Made by a program: the position numbers and the translations under genes | Origin: Hymenolepis diminuta | Taxonomy: Eukaryota; Platyhelminthes; Cestoda; Cyclophyllidea; Hymenolepididae | DNA length: 64,000 nucleotides | NCBI GenBank assembly: GCA_900708905.1 | Contig: CAADRB010000003.1 | Coordinates: 5,157,969 to 5,221,968 of the forward strand | Direction: 5' to 3' | The notes under the pieces: model-generated | Told to the model about the DNA's origin: nothing | Seen by the model: the letters and a program-made list of their open reading frames with translations, nothing else | Database searches by the model: none | In this document: positions 60,225-64,000 of the stretch, piece by piece | Numbering within the stretch: position 1 is the stretch's first letter | Layout of the letters: every line of letters starts with the position of its first letter

Positions 60225-62807
60225 TATTTCGACAATTGTAAAAATTTTAAGTGAATCAATAAGGTATGAAGTTTGAAGAGTAGAGTTGTTAGAATAGTTT
60301 GGGAGTAGCGCAGAAACCACTTCCTCCTCTTTATCGCTAATCAGAAGAACAGGTTAATAAGCTCGCGAAAATTTAATACTCCCATTTCACCGATATCGTC
60401 ACACCTTCAATTACACTTTCCTTTATGCCTGCACCAACTGCCCTTGCTTTGGTTGTCAACATCCTAAACAGTTCAACTCTCCTTTTATTACAATTTCGTA
60501 CCTTCCTCAAACTAGTTGCCCATAGCCTCAACATGAGATGTGTGCATTGAGGTGGAATGACCGAATTCTCAATGTTAGTAAACTGATCGAGAGCATTAAA
60601 CATTGTTGGCATGAATTTATGCGAAAACACCAATAGCCAATCAAGAATTCCAATTTGAATTCATAATAGCATGAGTTAGTGAAATATGTCGAAAAGTTTG
60701 TTTGAAATAAGATGCTTTATTTTTCCCACATCTTTAAAAATATGCCATAATCTGCTTCTGCTCCTACTTTTAAAATGGTTCCCTTTTTATCATGAATCTT
60801 TTACATCGGGTGAGTTTCAAATCAGTGATAATTAAAATTAAAATAATTTTTAAAAATCACATGTCTGACTAGGAAATACTGAAAAGATTGTATGAGGGCG
60901 GCAAATTCATGAAATATTACACTTTAATTTAAGTGGGAGATTTAATTATGCCATCCAAGCTATTTAGATTGCCATTACGTGAATAATGGTGAAGCACTTC
61001 AGTACAAAGAACTGCAAGGCAGTTCAGAACACGAGCAGTAAAGTAGGGGATCAAAAGAGTTTTATCACCTTTGAACTTTGCTGTCATTAAATTAATTACT
61101 TTGTTTACTGAATGAATTTCCGTAAGGACTACAGTAGATTTCAGAGATTCCTGTTGATTCAGTTGATTTTCATTCGCTCCATGGCAACTAAATATTTTAT
61201 GAAATCAGACAAAGGCAACTTTCACCCAAAAAATTTTCACAAAGTCCTCCGCATAACTAAGAGAATGGTGTAACGTTCTATCGACATGCATCTTGGAACT
61301 CACATCTTCGCTCTTTCCTGGTTGTCATATCTGATGATGCGTTTTAGAGTCAGCTCATCAGACAAACGACGTCAAATATGCTGTCAAAACAAAATCCAAC
61401 TCTTCTCCTAACCCATCTTCTTTTCCATTCACCATCCTCCCCCACCTTCCCCACCTCCCCCTCCGATCCCTATTTCCCTATTTCAATCCCAATTTACTTA
61501 TTCCTACCTCATCTCCTCCTATTCCCCTCGCCCATATGATTTATCATATCATTTGCTCCAAAGTTACATACTTAGTCTTCTGATCTGCAAAAGACCGCTG
61601 TGGCCTATTACTCTTGAGCAGGGTAAATACCTTTATGAGTAGAAATCCCTAGTTTAACATGATGGATCTCACAAAAGGTTCAATTGGTCTGTACTTTCTC
61701 ACAGAACAAGAAAGAAGCAAAGGTCTCAAATTTAAGTGGATTTTAATAAATTGGTACCTTGATTCATAGAATCACGTCTTCTCTTTGAATTTGTTAACAG
61801 CATTATGAATATGTTAATGTTTATTTAAATATCAAATCATAAAATCTTCAATTAATGTTCATAAGTTGCTTAAAATGTAAATTGACAAAATTTCCTGAAT
61901 TGCTCCGTTAAATAATACAAGTTGCACAACAAACAACAAAAAATATTTTTTATACGATCCGTGATCGTATTTAACTTCCCAATTGAAGGGATTTTTTACC
62001 GCAATGTTTTTTTCCTGACATGGAAAATTCCTTTAGTTTAACAAAGTTTCATTTATCAATTATGCCCTTCCATCAATTATTACACTTATTTATTTCATTT
62101 AATAACAGATTTATTCCGCTATAAAATCGATACAATAATATTTAAATTAGTGCTAACCGCGTGATTTGAAATGCGCAACACACTTCACAATTTCGATTGA
62201 TCATTGGTAGTATTCTATGTGCAACATAAGATCAAATGTCAAAAATTAAACTATTAAGCTAATATGGCATCCATAGCCATTCGATTCACCTCGATTTTCT
62301 TTTATTTCTTAATGGATGGACACCCTCCTATCCACACATGACGTAGTTTATGGGTACATTAATGCAAAATTATTGTAATCCTTTTATAAACATTCACTTA
62401 AAATTACTCATGTAGCATTTCAAAATTCGTGTCAGAATTTCCCTGAGGTGAGATTTCGTGCTTGGATAATTGGAATCAATTTTGCGGAATGATTTATCGT
62501 TGATATGCTTGTTAGTTCACAGATTTTGCTGATTCAACTTTTGATATTCCCTTTCGCCATTGACATATCCTTCACAACACTAAAGGTCATGTTCATGTAA
62601 TTTCTTTCACTTCAGTTCGTAAATCAGCCTTGAATTTGAAACAATCATACAAAAACACACAAACGGCCGCTTGAAATATTAGATGAATGGCTGCATTGTC
62701 ATATAACTCCGCTTTGAGAAATTTGCTATCATTACAAACTGGTGTTGCCCTAAGGTTTGCAATATGCATGAATTTATCTTGAAGTTGACGATAGGTAATC
62801 AATCATG
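60225..62807. other. Intergenic region, nothing supported
   Basis: No gene found. There is a C/T-rich stretch at 61430-61540. The segment 62400-62530 is weakly similar to 50540-50700, marking the older duplication around Kunitz gene A. Confidence 0.45.
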
Positions 62808-63429
62808 CCATTTGGACTACCACTTCGACATTCCCAACTAACCACAGAGACAATACAATGACTACATTCTCTCAGATCTAGTTATCCAAACAATGGCCTC
62901 CCCTTCTTGCATTGAATCGGGTGGAGATAGGTGACAGTCATTCGGTTAGTCGGTAACAAAGTAGTGCATATGGGGAAAAACTAATCCAGAACGCGGTGTG
63001 TACGCGATGAGTCCCGTTCACAGGATTTCATGCATCGTATTCAGAACACCACACATGTTAGTGCGTTCTCTAAATGGTGAGAATGTATTCAACTGACACT
63101 CAAGTGATTTTCGAGGCAGATTGGCCTGACTGACAAATCCTCATAAAAGTGTGCTCCTATGGGAGAGAATAAATAAATAGTGTAGTTTATTGTGCAGATT
63201 CACCTTCAGACCAAATGTTAAACCATATGCCTCATCTGAGACAATCCAATTTCGGTCTCCATTAAAATCCTGGTTTACTTATTCGAGAAAGGCTATCAGA
63301 TGCTGGTGGGAATTAAGAAGATTGGTAGATCTGTCTAATATCTAATTTCATTCAATTATGGGTTTGTAAACTCTAAGCTTTGCGCACTTAACACTTCATA
63401 AAACAAATACATCTCGCGTTTTCTCCCGA

Positions 63430-63437
63430 TATAAATA
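63430..63437 (+). promoter_or_regulatory. TATA box of Kunitz gene A'
   Basis: TATAAATA 36 bases upstream of the ATG, identical in sequence and position to that of gene A. Confidence 0.6.
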
Positions 63438-63472
63438 GGAATTCCGAACACGTCTAAAACAACTTTGACGAA

Positions 63473-63857
63473 ATGAAGGCTGAACTACTCCTCTTCCTCC
63501 TAGTGTTTTTCGCTTTATCTGAAGGTGGGTGATTCTAATGGATTAATGCACTGCAAACATTTAACTTCCTCTACCAGACTATCAGTTTTATGTTATTCCT
63601 GTTCTTTTACCTCAACATAATCAATAATATAAATTTATTTATCTCTGAATTCAGCTCGTGAAGACCGCTGTCGCCTCCCGATTGTATCAGGACCATGTCG
63701 TGCGTATGTTGTTAGATGGGCCATGAATACCAGAACGGGAAAATGCGAGAAATTCATCTATGGTGGTTGTGGAGGCAATAGAAACAATTTTAAATCGAAA
63801 AAAGAATGTGAAAGAAAATGTCTCCGCAGGAGAGGTGGAAGAGGAAATCGAGACTGA
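63473..63857 (+). CDS. Secreted Kunitz-type protease inhibitor A' (identical copy)
   Basis: Exons 63473-63524 and 63655-63857. The 84-aa product is identical to that of 52129-52513: signal peptide, canonical six-cysteine Kunitz domain with P1 Arg (GPCRAY), and the basic LRRRGGRGNRD tail. The intron and untranslated parts are also identical, so either the copy is very recent, it was homogenised by gene conversion, or the assembly placed one sequence twice. Same-strand arrangement with gene B suggests a tandem Kunitz cluster that may continue beyond the window. Confidence 0.93.
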
Positions 63858-63877
63858 CGACGTCCAAATTGATCTAT

Positions 63878-63895
63878 GAATAAATCTTTGAATAA
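63878..63895 (+). terminator. Polyadenylation signals of Kunitz gene A'
   Basis: Two AATAAA hexamers at the same distances from the stop as in gene A. Confidence 0.6.
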
Positions 63896-64000
63896 ATGAA
63901 ATCATCTTCACTTGATGACGTCACTTTCTATTTGGTTTTATCGGTTCCTTGCAAGAACACGTTGTGGTTAAGTTAACAACTAAAGGTTGGCAGCTAATGA

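Larger units (their letters stand above)
62808..64000 (+). repeat. Duplicated segment carrying Kunitz gene A' (copy 2)
   Basis: Identical to 51464-52656 in every stretch compared, ending only because the window ends. Base 62807 (g) differs from 51463 (a), and the preceding 20 bases differ at several places without gaps, so identity begins abruptly. Confidence 0.9.

Noticed and set aside
1..64000. CRISPR arrays, bacterial operons, rRNA or intact tRNA genes
   Set aside because: Splice sites, introns, polyadenylation signals and eukaryotic mobile elements dominate; no such structures were found.

Overview
The window looks like nuclear DNA of a flatworm, most likely a taeniid tapeworm (Echinococcus or Taenia). 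The reasons are AT-rich DNA, long introns mixed with very small ones (35-48 nt), secreted single-domain Kunitz inhibitor genes of the kind expanded in taeniids, short LTR elements resembling taeniid TRIMs, and decayed mariner copies. The species is inferred; no rRNA, tRNA or mitochondrial marker is present. Gene models below were built by hand from splice sites and reading phase, without transcript evidence.

Layout. (1) 1860-4225 (+): the last two exons of a single-pass membrane protein with a C-type-lectin-like half domain; its 5' exons were not found. (2) 7279-14953 (+): an 11-exon Major Facilitator gene (456 aa) of the oxalate:formate antiporter / monocarboxylate carrier type, complete and in phase, with an assembly gap (13017-13313) inside one intron. 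(3) 15-24.7 kb: no gene, only repeat fragments. (4) 24785-26180: a decayed mariner element. (5) 30378-31421: two possible exons, either a separate small gene or the 5' end of the next one. (6) 32697-44561 (+): a large polycystin-1-family (PKD/REJ/GAIN-GPS) gene of about 22 coding exons. It stops just after the GPS motif; an in-frame, stop-containing relic of the first transmembrane segment follows. (7) 45274-45660 (-): a convergent broken coding relic with its own polyadenylation signal. (8) 47.5-64 kb: a Kunitz cluster embedded in repeats, with solo LTRs, a 650-bp repeat family with a GA-rich core, a second mariner copy, Kunitz gene A (52129-52513), Kunitz gene B (58420-60015) and an exact second copy of A (63473-63857).

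Functional picture. The genes do not form one pathway. The Kunitz genes encode small secreted proteins: copies A/A' have a canonical framework with P1 Arg, which suggests a trypsin-type inhibitor, while B has a displaced cysteine framework. The transporter acts in a membrane, and the polycystin relative is probably secreted or surface-associated if it is expressed.

Most notable signals: the truncation of the polycystin relative with a visible relic of its membrane half; the shifted cysteine pattern of Kunitz B; and two separate cases in which about 1.06-1.2 kb is identical between distant copies while the homologous flanks have diverged (gene conversion, or an assembly artefact). A run of exactly 35-nt introns and solo LTRs with 4-bp target duplications also stand out.
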